From Defluviicoccus sp. (lineage in GTDB: Bacteria; Pseudomonadota; Alphaproteobacteria; MPNO01): a stretch of 13,094 nucleotides of DNA. Position 1 is the first letter of the stretch; each line of letters starts with the position of its first letter. Location of the stretch: positions 1-13,094 of the forward strand of contig JAPPHW010000450.1 of NCBI GenBank assembly GCA_028820945.1. Reading direction: 5' to 3'. Below, one piece after another: positions 1 through 6,808 of the stretch. Made by a program: the position numbers and the translations under genes. The notes beneath the pieces are model-generated. The model saw nothing but the letters and a program-made list of their open reading frames with translations, was not told the DNA's origin and did not search any database.

Positions 1-602
1 GCTACCAGACGCGCGCGGCGATGGACTATCACTGCGACCAGTGCGCCATCGTCGGTCTCTTGTGCCGGCGCACCGCGAAATCTGGGGGCACGTCGAAGAT
101 CGCGAGCTCGGTCGCGCTCTACAACGACCTGCTGGCGCGCCGGCCCGATCTCGTCTCGGAGCTGTCGAAGCCCGTCTGCTGGTCCAAGCATGGCGAGGCC
201 GATGCCGGCGAGGCGGGCTACTACGAGAGCCCGGTGTTCAATTTCCTCGACGGCTATCTGTGTACCTCGTTCGGTCCGATGCACATCCTCAAGGGCCACG
301 CTTTGCCCGAGACGCCGGACCTGACCGAGGCTCAGCTCGAAGCGATTCGCGTGGCGGAGGATTTGGCGGACGAGAACCGCTACGAGGTCGACTTCGAGGT
401 CGGCGATATCCAGCTCCTCAACAACTTCGTCATGCTGCACACCCGCGACGCATACGAGGACTGGCCGGAGAAGCGGCGCAAGCGGCTGCTGTGGCGGCTG
501 TGGCTCGCGAATGACGGCTTGCGGCCGCCCAACGCCTACGCGCTACAGTGGCGCCGCGGCGTCAGGCTGGCGAACACGGCGGACCGTATCCGCCTGTCCT
601 GA
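1..602 (+). CDS. TauD/TfdA-family Fe(II)/2-oxoglutarate dioxygenase, C-terminal part (5' end outside window)
   Basis: The frame is open from base 3 to the TGA at 600-602, giving 199 residues of a longer protein. The Met at base 21 is internal, because the catalytic core begins immediately after it. The family couples oxidative decarboxylation of 2-oxoglutarate to hydroxylation of a small organic substrate in the cytoplasm. Counting that Met as 1, the iron ligands are visible: an HxD motif (His4-Cys-Asp6, in YHCDQC) and a distal His140 (in MLHTR). Arg155 and Arg159 in KRLLWRLWL fit the 2-oxoglutarate-binding arginines of TauD. The GLLCRRTAKSGGTS stretch is also typical of the family. Probably 100 or more N-terminal residues are missing because of the window edge, not decay. 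It sits 51 bases before a TRAP transporter, suggesting it acts on the imported compound. The substrate is unknown; nothing marks it as a taurine enzyme. Confidence 0.88.
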   Translation, partial: YQTRAAMDYHCDQCAIVGLLCRRTAKSGGTSKIASSVALYNDLLARRPDLVSELSKPVCWSKHGEADAGEAGYYESPVFNFLDGYLCTSFGPMHILKGHALPETPDLTEAQLEAIRVAEDLADENRYEVDFEVGDIQLLNNFVMLHTRDAYEDWPEKRRKRLLWRLWLANDGLRPPNAYALQWRRGVRLANTADRIRLS

Positions 603-641
603 CGGCGCGCTCGCGGGAGCGATGTCGAGTCTCAACCGATG

Positions 642-648
642 AAGGGGG
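642..648 (+). promoter_or_regulatory. Ribosome binding site deciding the DctP start
   Basis: AAGGGGG lies five bases before the ATG at 654. An in-frame ATG at 639 would put this purine run inside the coding sequence and would add MKGVI ahead of the signal peptide. I therefore take 654 as the start. Confidence 0.6.
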
Positions 649-653
649 TCATC

Positions 654-1667
654 ATGTCCGGAACTGTCAGGTATCTCGCGGTCGGCGCGTTGGCGGCCGC
701 GGCGGCGCTCGCGCCGGTCTCGGCCCAGGCGGAAACCGTCCGGATCGCCAACTGGGTGCCGTCGGTGCATCACATGACGAACACCCTGGCCGAATGGGCG
801 GAATCGGCGAAACAGGCGTCCGGCGGGAAGCTGAAGCTGACCGTCGACAAGACGGCGCTGGCCAAGCCGCCCGGGCAGTACGACCTGGCGGTCAACGGCA
901 TTCGCGACATCGCCTGGGGCGTGCCCGCCTATACCCCGGGGCGCTTCGTCGCGCTGCGGCTGTGGGAGATTCCCTTCCTGTCGCCGAGCGCCGTCGTCGG
1001 CAGCCAGGCCGCCTGGATGTGGTACGAGAAGAACGGCCTGATCGCCAAGGAGTTCGCGGACACCCACCTGCTCACGGTGTGGGTCCACGGGCCGGGCATA
1101 CTCCACACCAAGAAGCGGATCGCCACGCTCGAAGACCTGCAAGGGGTGAAGCTCCGGGTCGGCGGCGGCGGCATCTTCCTCGCCAAGCAGCTGGGCGCCG
1201 TACCCGTCGCGATGCCGGCGACCAAGGCGCATGAGAGCCTGCTCCGCGGCATCACCGCCGGCGCGTTCTTCCCGTTCGAGGCGATCAGGGGCTTCCGCCT
1301 GGAGAAGCTCGTCACGCACCACCTTCTGGTGCCCGGCGGGCTGTACACGGTTCCCTTCTTCCTGACGATGAACAAGAAGAAATGGGCGTCGCTGAGCCGG
1401 GAAGCGCGGGACGCGCTGACCGAGGCGGGCGGCCGCGCCGGTGCCAAGCTGATCGGCAAGCACTGGGACGAGGGCGACAAGATCGGCAGGCAGATCGCCC
1501 GGGACAACGGAAACACGATCGAAGAGATCACGCCGGCGGAGTTCGAGAAGTGGTCGGCGAGGACGGACAAGATCGTCGTCGAATATCTGGCGAAGATGAA
1601 GAAGGCGGGCCATGACGGCGAGGCGCTGCTGGCCGATCTGAAGGCGTCGGTCGCCTCGATCGAGTAG
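654..1667 (+). CDS. dctP: TRAP transporter periplasmic solute-binding protein (DctP family)
   Basis: The protein (337 residues, usual family length) captures an organic anion, normally a carboxylate, in the periplasm and delivers it to the DctQM permease. Residues 1-26 form a Sec signal peptide: a short basic start, an Ala-rich core, and an AQA|ET cleavage site. The mature part has the TRAP binding-protein layout. Arg168, in VKLRVGGGG, matches the conserved arginine that pairs with the substrate carboxylate in this family. The later AMPATKAHESLLRGITAG and FFPFEA segments correspond to the usual MPxxExYxALxxGxxDG region, but with Ala where Asp is common and with FPFEA following. That points to a subgroup away from the classic C4-dicarboxylate proteins. 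The start at 654 is chosen from its ribosome binding site. dctQ follows after 16 bases. The ligand cannot be predicted from the sequence. Confidence 0.9.
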   Translation: MSGTVRYLAVGALAAAAALAPVSAQAETVRIANWVPSVHHMTNTLAEWAESAKQASGGKLKLTVDKTALAKPPGQYDLAVNGIRDIAWGVPAYTPGRFVALRLWEIPFLSPSAVVGSQAAWMWYEKNGLIAKEFADTHLLTVWVHGPGILHTKKRIATLEDLQGVKLRVGGGGIFLAKQLGAVPVAMPATKAHESLLRGITAGAFFPFEAIRGFRLEKLVTHHLLVPGGLYTVPFFLTMNKKKWASLSREARDALTEAGGRAGAKLIGKHWDEGDKIGRQIARDNGNTIEEITPAEFEKWSARTDKIVVEYLAKMKKAGHDGEALLADLKASVASIE

Positions 1668-1683
1668 CCGCCGCGACGGCTGC

Positions 1684-2232
1684 GTGAGCGCGTTCCTGCC
1701 AGGGCGGTTCGCCGCGCTGGCCGGGCGGGCCGCCTCGCGGCTCGCCTGGCTCAGCGCGGCGACGCTCGCGTCGATGACCCTGTTGACCTTCGTCGACGTG
1801 CTTGGTCGGGAGCTGCTTTCCGCGCCGATCACGGCCAAGGTCGAGGCGACCGAGCTGTTGATGGGGCTGACGGTCTTCCTGGCGATCGGCCTCACCACCT
1901 TCCTGCGCGGCCACACCCGCGTCGACATCGTCATCTCCCATCTCCCGCCGCGCTGGCAAGCGGGGTTCGACAGCGTCACCTATGCGGTGTCGCTGCTCTT
2001 CGTCGCGTTGATCTGCTGGCGCCTGGGCGAGCTGGCGGCTGTCCAGCGGAACAACGGCAATCTGACCCAGATCTGGGAGATACCGTTATGGCCGGTGACC
2101 GTCGTCATGGTGCTGTGCTCGCTCGTGATGTTCGCCGCGCTGGCGATGCAGTGGATCCGGGCGATCCGCATCGCCGCCGGAACGGCGGCCCCGGACGCGG
2201 CCCATCCCCCTTCCGGCCCCGGCGCCGGCTGA
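1684..2232 (+). CDS. dctQ: TRAP transporter small permease (DctQ family)
   Basis: This is the small membrane subunit of a TRAP transporter, which associates with DctM in the inner membrane; uptake is driven by an ion gradient. The 182-residue protein has four hydrophobic segments at about 19-39, 56-74, 97-114 and 134-156, the expected DctQ topology. Family hallmarks are FVDVLGREL (36-44), the following KVEATELLMG, and WEIPLWPV near 131-138. The start is a GTG at 1684. No strong Shine-Dalgarno precedes it, and the next in-frame ATG lies inside the first helix, so the GTG is the best choice. It is 16 bases after dctP and 21 before dctM, so the three are almost certainly co-transcribed. The C-terminal 18 residues are a Pro/Ala/Gly-rich tail without obvious function. 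Confidence 0.9.
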   Translation: MSAFLPGRFAALAGRAASRLAWLSAATLASMTLLTFVDVLGRELLSAPITAKVEATELLMGLTVFLAIGLTTFLRGHTRVDIVISHLPPRWQAGFDSVTYAVSLLFVALICWRLGELAAVQRNNGNLTQIWEIPLWPVTVVMVLCSLVMFAALAMQWIRAIRIAAGTAAPDAAHPPSGPGAG

Positions 2233-2253
2233 GCCGGAACCCGCCCGCCCGCG

Positions 2254-3753
2254 ATGGATCCGATCGTCCTCAACCTGGTCGGCCTCGTCGCGATGTTCGT
2301 GCTGCTCGCGATCGGCATGCCGATCGGCTTCGCGATGGGCGCTGTCGGCGCCGCGGGCGCGGTCCTGCTGATCGGCGTCGAGCCGTCGCTCTCCCTGCTC
2401 GGCCTGACCGTCTACGAGACGGTGATCACCAACGAGCTCAGCGTCGTCCCGCTCTTCGTGCTGATGGGCTTCTTCGCCACAGGCTCCGGGCTGTCGGAAG
2501 ACCTCTACCGGTCGTGCAACGCCTGGCTCGGGCACCGGCGCGGCGGGCTGGCGCTGGCGACCATCGGCGGCTGCGGCGCGTTCGCCGCGATCTGCGGGTC
2601 GAGCCTGGCCACGGCGGCGACGATGAGCCAGGTCGCGCTGCCCGAGATGCGGCGCTACCGCTACGACGAGCGGCTGGCGACCGGCGCGATCGCCGCAGGC
2701 GGCACGATCGGGATCCTGATCCCGCCGAGCGTCATCCTGGTGCTCTACGGCATCCTCACCGAGTCCGATATCGGCCAGCTCTTCGCCGCCGGCATCGTCC
2801 CCGGCATCTTGACCGTCCTCGTCTTCATGGCGACGGTGTCGATCATCGCGCACCGCAACCCGGGGATGGGCCCGCCCGGCGCGCGCGCGTCCGCGCGCCG
2901 GAAGCTGGCCGCGGTCAAGGACGTGTGGGCGACCATCGTCCTGTTCGTCCTGGTGATCGGCGGCATCTATACCGGCGCGTTCACGCCGACCGAGGCCGCC
3001 GGCATCGGCGCCATGGGCGCCTTCGACCTCGCGGTCAACACCTGGACCCGCGACGCGCCGCCCGGGCGCAAGAGGCTGCTGCGGGCCGCGAACATCCTGC
3101 TCGTCGCCTCGCTGTCGGTTCTGTTCGTCGCCGTCGTCGTCAACCTGTCGACCGGCGCCGAGGCCGCGGGCTGGCCCGGCTGGGTGGGATATCTCGCCTA
3201 TGCGGGCATCTTCGTCGCCCATGTCTTCTATGTCTGGCTCGGGCTGTTCGCCGGGAAGCGGCTGGGCTCCTGCCTGCTCGAGACGATCAAGACCACGGCG
3301 ATGATCTTCACCATCCTGATCGGCGCGATTCTGTTGAACAAGTTTCTCACCCTGGGCGGGCTTGCCGACGCGCTCGGGAGCTGGGTCGACGGGCTGGGCA
3401 CGGGACCGTTCGTCACCATGGCGGTCATACTCGTGATCTACCTGCTGCTCGGCTGCGCGCTCGACGCGCTGGCGATGATCCTGCTCACCATCCCGATCTT
3501 CTTTCCGATCGTGCTGCAGCTCGGATTCGATCCCGTCTGGTTCGGCGTCATCGTCGTCATGGTGGTCGAGCTCGGGCTGATTACCCCGCCGGTCGGCATG
3601 AACGTCTTCATCATCAAGGGCATGGCGCCGGACGTGCCGCTGTCGCGCATCTACTCGGGCGTGCTGCCCTTCGTCGTCGCGGAGGTGCTCCTGATCGCGC
3701 TTCTGGTGGCGGTCCCGGAGCTGGCGACCTGGCTGCCGAGCACGATGCAATAG
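2254..3753 (+). CDS. dctM: TRAP transporter large permease (DctM family) with an extra internal segment
   Basis: The large permease forms the translocation path for the substrate delivered by DctP. Family signatures are clear: NELSVVPLFVLMGFF (60-74), GGCGAFAAICGSSLATAATM (105-124), GGTIGILIPPSVILVLYGI (149-167), YTGAFTPTEAAGIGAMGA (239-256), TTAMIFTILIGA (347-358) and a terminal ELGLITPPVGMNVFIIKG. The protein is 499 residues, against about 430 for most DctM proteins. The excess sits between GAMGAFDLA and LLETIKTTAMIF (about 258-335) and contains two additional hydrophobic helices near 279-297 and 311-331. The reading frame is continuous and codon use is unchanged through it, so this looks like real domain architecture, not a frameshift. 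The ATG at 2254 has only a weak upstream purine stretch. The gene is 21 bases after dctQ and 25 before the flavoprotein gene. Confidence 0.92.
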   Translation: MDPIVLNLVGLVAMFVLLAIGMPIGFAMGAVGAAGAVLLIGVEPSLSLLGLTVYETVITNELSVVPLFVLMGFFATGSGLSEDLYRSCNAWLGHRRGGLALATIGGCGAFAAICGSSLATAATMSQVALPEMRRYRYDERLATGAIAAGGTIGILIPPSVILVLYGILTESDIGQLFAAGIVPGILTVLVFMATVSIIAHRNPGMGPPGARASARRKLAAVKDVWATIVLFVLVIGGIYTGAFTPTEAAGIGAMGAFDLAVNTWTRDAPPGRKRLLRAANILLVASLSVLFVAVVVNLSTGAEAAGWPGWVGYLAYAGIFVAHVFYVWLGLFAGKRLGSCLLETIKTTAMIFTILIGAILLNKFLTLGGLADALGSWVDGLGTGPFVTMAVILVIYLLLGCALDALAMILLTIPIFFPIVLQLGFDPVWFGVIVVMVVELGLITPPVGMNVFIIKGMAPDVPLSRIYSGVLPFVVAEVLLIALLVAVPELATWLPSTMQ

Positions 3754-3778
3754 CCGGCGCGGCGCCGGGGAACCTTCG

Positions 3779-5233
3779 ATGACGGCGGTCGATGTCGCCA
3801 TCGTCGGCGGCGGGTTCACCGGCGCGGTCTTCGCGATCCACCTGTCGCGCATGGCCGAACGGCCGCTCGACATCGCGATCGTCGAGCCGCGCGCCCGGCC
3901 CGGCCGCGGCCTCGCCTACGACACCGACGATCCCGACCATCGGCTCAACGCGCCGCTGGCGGTGCACCTGGTCTATCCCGACGCGCCGGATCACCTGCGG
4001 GACTGGTATGAAGCGCAAGGCGGCGCCGCGCGCGACCCCGAGGCGCTGGCCGCGGACGGCAACATCTACATGCGCCGCGGCGTCTTCGGGCGCTATGTCG
4101 AAGAGCAGCTCCGCGCGCATATCGACGGCAACCAATCGGGCTCGGCGATCCGGCATGTCCGCTCGCGCGTTCTGGACGCGAAGCGGACAGAGGGTGGCTA
4201 CCGGCTGACCCTGGACGGCGGGCGGGAATTGTCGGCGGGCCTCGCGGTCATCGCCACCGGCTACGATCGCCCGCACGCGCCGCCGCCCTTCGACGGCCCG
4301 CTCTCGGACGGTTCCGGCTTCCTCGGCGACCCGTGGGACACCGCCCGGCTGCGGAAGATCCCCGCCGATGCCAGGGTCCTGCTGCTCGGCATGGCGCAAA
4401 CCGCCTCGGACGCGATCGCCGTCCTGCTGCGGTCGGGACATCGGGGGCCGATCGCGGCGGTCTCGCGCCACGGACTGCGCACCCGGCCGCGGCCGGAGGC
4501 GGGCTCCGGTCCTCCCCCCGATCTCGTCGAACGCATCGTCCGGCCGGTTTCCCTGTTCGCCGCGGCGCATGGCCGGCCCGCGAGCGTGCGCGGACTGCTG
4601 CGGACGCTGCGCTCCGAGGCGATGCGGGCCGATGCCGCCGGCGGCACCTGGCTGGAGCCGTTCGCCGATCTCAGGGATTCGGTCTGGGATCTGTGGCCCG
4701 CCCTGCCTTTGGCGGAGAAGCGCCGGTTCCTGCGCCACCTGCGGGTCTGGTACGACGTCCACCGCTTCCAGCTCCCGCCGCAGATCGAGGTTCGCATCGC
4801 CGAGGCGGAAGCCGCCGGGCAAGTCTCGTTCGAGGCGGCGACCTGCGTATCCGCGGCGCGCGACGGCGAGGCGCTGTTGGTTGCCCTGCGGCGCAGAGGC
4901 GGCGGCGAACGCCGCCGGGAAACCTTCGATGCCATCGTGAACTGCACCGGGCCGGGCATGCGGGCGGACCGCTCGACGAATCCCCTGCTGCGGAGGCTGG
5001 CGGCGCGCGGATACGCGGCGCCCCATCCGATCGGAATCGGCTTCGGCGTCGATCCGGAATGCCGCGCGATCGGCGCCGGCGGTCGGGCGGACCCGCATCT
5101 GCGCATCGTCGGATCGCCGACCTACGGGGCGTTCGCCGACCAGCAGGGCGCGTCGTTCATCCTGCTGCACCTGCGTCGGATCATGCCCGGCATCGTCGCC
5201 TCGCTTCGCCGCCAGGGGCCTGCCGGCCGGTAG
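3779..5233 (+). CDS. FAD/NAD(P)-binding protein of the COG4529 (YdhS-like) family
   Basis: This is a putative cytoplasmic flavoprotein oxidoreductase of 484 residues with no signal peptide or membrane segment. The N-terminal Rossmann motif is VAIVGGGFTGA (6-16), ending its second strand with IVEP (34-37). HRLNAPLAVHLVYPD (54-68), YMRRGVFGRYVEEQL (97-111) and ATGYDRP (159-165) match blocks typical of COG4529/NAD_binding_9 proteins. A second nucleotide-binding region begins VLLLGMAQTASD (200-211) and is followed by the SRHGL block usual in this family. There the common GxGxT glycine pattern is GMAQT, so NAD(P)H binding may be altered. No member of this family has a firmly established reaction that I can apply. 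The ATG follows GGGGAA (3767-3772) by six bases. Position 25 bases after dctM suggests a redox step on the imported compound or a product of the dioxygenase; that is inference. The downstream neighbour is convergent. Confidence 0.82.
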   Translation: MTAVDVAIVGGGFTGAVFAIHLSRMAERPLDIAIVEPRARPGRGLAYDTDDPDHRLNAPLAVHLVYPDAPDHLRDWYEAQGGAARDPEALAADGNIYMRRGVFGRYVEEQLRAHIDGNQSGSAIRHVRSRVLDAKRTEGGYRLTLDGGRELSAGLAVIATGYDRPHAPPPFDGPLSDGSGFLGDPWDTARLRKIPADARVLLLGMAQTASDAIAVLLRSGHRGPIAAVSRHGLRTRPRPEAGSGPPPDLVERIVRPVSLFAAAHGRPASVRGLLRTLRSEAMRADAAGGTWLEPFADLRDSVWDLWPALPLAEKRRFLRHLRVWYDVHRFQLPPQIEVRIAEAEAAGQVSFEAATCVSAARDGEALLVALRRRGGGERRRETFDAIVNCTGPGMRADRSTNPLLRRLAARGYAAPHPIGIGFGVDPECRAIGAGGRADPHLRIVGSPTYGAFADQQGASFILLHLRRIMPGIVASLRRQGPAGR

Positions 5234-5292
5234 CGCGCTGGACGATCTCGCCGCTCCCGGCCCCGGACCGCTTGCGCATCCCGAGCCGAACG

Positions 5293-5316
5293 CGATGTGC
5301 CGCGGTTACCGCATCG
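5293..5316. terminator. Possible hairpin between the convergent operons
   Basis: CGATGTG at 5293-5299 can pair with CGCATCG at 5310-5316, giving seven base pairs including one G-T, around a ten-base loop. A competing small hairpin, GCGG-TTA-CCGC, lies inside it. Neither is followed by a T run on either strand, so it is not a convincing intrinsic terminator. The surrounding 95-base gap (5234-5328) contains no other signal I can recognise. Confidence 0.22.
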
Positions 5317-5328
5317 GCAAGGGCGGGA

Positions 5329-6090
5329 TTACTGCACCAGCGGCGTGTCCGCGGCGGCGATGTCGAAGCCGGAGATGCGGGCGTCCCCGGCGAGCAGCTG
5401 GACATATTGCCGGAACGCGCGGCGCCAGGACGCGTCCTTCAAATACTCCGCCACCCTGTCGGCCACGGTCTCGTAGGGCAGGGTCCGCCCGGGGAGCTGC
5501 TTGTCGACGCGCACGACATGGATGCCGTAACGGGTCTTCACCGGCACCGGCGAGAGCTGCCCCTCTTCCAGGTTGAACAGGAAGGTCTCCATCTCGGGCA
5601 CCGTGTCGCCGCGCGAGACCTGGCCCAGCCTCCCGTCCTCGTGCCTGGAGTCGCAGGCCGAATGGGCCCGCGCCAGCTCGCCGAAACGCTCCGGCGCGCG
5701 GGTGAGCGTGTCGATCAATTCGCCCGCTTGCGCCTCGGCCTCGGCGCGGCGCGCCTCGTCGTCCGGTGCCGCGGACAGCAATATGTGCGCGGCCTCGACC
5801 AGGTCGGGGCTGCGGAAGCGCTGCTTGTTGTTGTCGAAATAGCGGCGGCATTCGTCCTCGCTGGGCGCGGGGATGTCCACCTCCCGCTCGATCACCGTCT
5901 GGACGGCGGCCGATTCGTCCTCCTCGTCGATCCCCAGAGCGCGGGCGCGATCCAGAAGCAGCGCGCGGATCACCAGCCATTGGGCCGCGGCGTGGCGCGC
6001 GGCAGCGGCATCGCCGGCCGGGTGGTACTGCATCTCGCGCAGGATCTCGTCTTCCTCGATGCGGCGGTTGTTGACGCGGATTCCGGTCAT
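5329..6090 (-). CDS. Parvulin-type peptidyl-prolyl cis-trans isomerase, last gene of the nar operon
   Basis: The 253-residue protein has an N-terminal helical region (about 1-90) and a PpiC/rotamase domain at about 98-205. The parvulin landmarks are AAHILLSA (100-107), FGELARAHSACDSRHEDGRL, a GQVSRGDTVPEMETFLF block and TRYGIHVVRVD. There is no signal peptide or lipobox, so it should act in the cytoplasm, unlike SurA or PrsA. The layout resembles NifM, a parvulin needed for nitrogenase Fe-protein maturation. From memory, parvulin genes also follow narI in Pseudomonas nar operons. The ATG is seven bases after the narI stop, and its Shine-Dalgarno (GAGAAGG) overlaps that stop, so it is translated with the reductase genes. 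The reasonable inference is help in folding or assembling NarGHI or a related cytoplasmic protein. Its client is not shown by the sequence. Confidence 0.88.
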   Translation of the reverse strand: MTGIRVNNRRIEEDEILREMQYHPAGDAAAARHAAAQWLVIRALLLDRARALGIDEEDESAAVQTVIEREVDIPAPSEDECRRYFDNNKQRFRSPDLVEAAHILLSAAPDDEARRAEAEAQAGELIDTLTRAPERFGELARAHSACDSRHEDGRLGQVSRGDTVPEMETFLFNLEEGQLSPVPVKTRYGIHVVRVDKQLPGRTLPYETVADRVAEYLKDASWRRAFRQYVQLLAGDARISGFDIAAADTPLVQ

Positions 6091-6097
6091 CGCCTTC

Positions 6098-6808
6098 TCA
6101 CGCGACGCGGCGCCCTTCGCGGGTGCGCACCACCTGGTAGCCCCGGCGTCCCAGATAGCCGACCGGCGCGCTCCAGATATGGACCAGGCGGCTGAACGGG
6201 AAGATCAGGAAGATGGTGACGCCGAGAAAGATATGCGCCTTGTAGACCCAGCTGACATCGGCCACGTGCAGCGCCGCGTCGGCCTGGAAGGTGACGATCT
6301 TCTGCGCCCAGAGCGACAGCGTGACCATGACCTCGCCGTGCTCGCGATGCGCCCAGGAGAGCGGCAGGGTGGCCAGGCCGAGCACCAGCTGCACCCACAA
6401 TATGGCGAGGATCGCGATGTCCATCGGGCTCGACGTGCGGCGGATGCGCGGGTCGAACAGCCGGCGGTGCAGCAGCATGGTCAGGCCGACGAAGCAGGCC
6501 ACGCCGAAGATCCCCCCGGCCATGATCGCCAGCACCTGCTTGGCGCCCGACGAGAGGCCGAAGGCGTGGTAGATCTCCGTCGGGGTCAGCAGGCCGACCA
6601 GATGGCCGAGGAACAGGAGCAGGATGCCGATGTGGAACAGCACGCTGCCCCACACCAGCTGGCGGCGGCGCAGCAGCTGGCTCGACCCGCTGCGCCAGGT
6701 GTATTGCTCGCGGTCGAAACGGATCAGGCTGCCGGCCAGGAACACCGTCGCCGCGAAATAGGGGTAGTAGCCGAAGACCAGGATGTGCAACCAGTCGGCC
6801 ATGGTCAT
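6098..6808 (-). CDS. narI: Respiratory nitrate reductase gamma subunit (cytochrome b, quinol oxidation)
   Basis: NarI anchors NarGH to the inner membrane, oxidises quinol at the periplasmic side and passes electrons through two b hemes to NarH. The 236-residue protein has five hydrophobic helices. All four heme-ligand histidines are present with E. coli spacing: His59 and His69 in FHIGILLLFLGH, and His192 and His210 in KAHIFLGVTIF and SRLVHIW. FGYYPYFAATVFLAGS at the N-terminus and FPFSRLVHIWSAP near the C-terminus are strong family blocks. The start at 6808 is supported by GGGAGGGA (6811-6818) just upstream and by the ATGA overlap with the narJ stop. The frame stays open upstream to 6886, but those codons would run through the end of narJ and give an Arg-rich leader foreign to NarI. 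Confidence 0.97.
   Translation of the reverse strand: MTMADWLHILVFGYYPYFAATVFLAGSLIRFDREQYTWRSGSSQLLRRRQLVWGSVLFHIGILLLFLGHLVGLLTPTEIYHAFGLSSGAKQVLAIMAGGIFGVACFVGLTMLLHRRLFDPRIRRTSSPMDIAILAILWVQLVLGLATLPLSWAHREHGEVMVTLSLWAQKIVTFQADAALHVADVSWVYKAHIFLGVTIFLIFPFSRLVHIWSAPVGYLGRRGYQVVRTREGRRVA

Noticed and set aside
639..653. Earlier ATG for DctP
   Set aside because: The purine-rich ribosome binding site lies inside this extension and fits the ATG at 654, which starts directly at the signal peptide.
3771..4931. AACCTTCGATG occurring at 3771-3781 and 4921-4931
   Set aside because: An 11-base match is expected many times by chance in 13 kb. One copy is at a start codon and the other is inside the same gene, with no shared extension beyond a few purines.
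543..5170. Long minus-strand open frames opposite dctP, dctM and the flavoprotein gene
   Set aside because: All three (543-1979, 2086-3873, 3614-5170) are in the same codon-opposed register as a well-supported plus-strand gene and give low-complexity Arg/Gln/Asp-rich translations.
4333..6195. Plus-strand open frame of 620 codons spanning the convergent gap
   Set aside because: Its first half overlaps the flavoprotein gene in another frame and its second half is antisense to the parvulin and the end of narI. No family signature appears in it.
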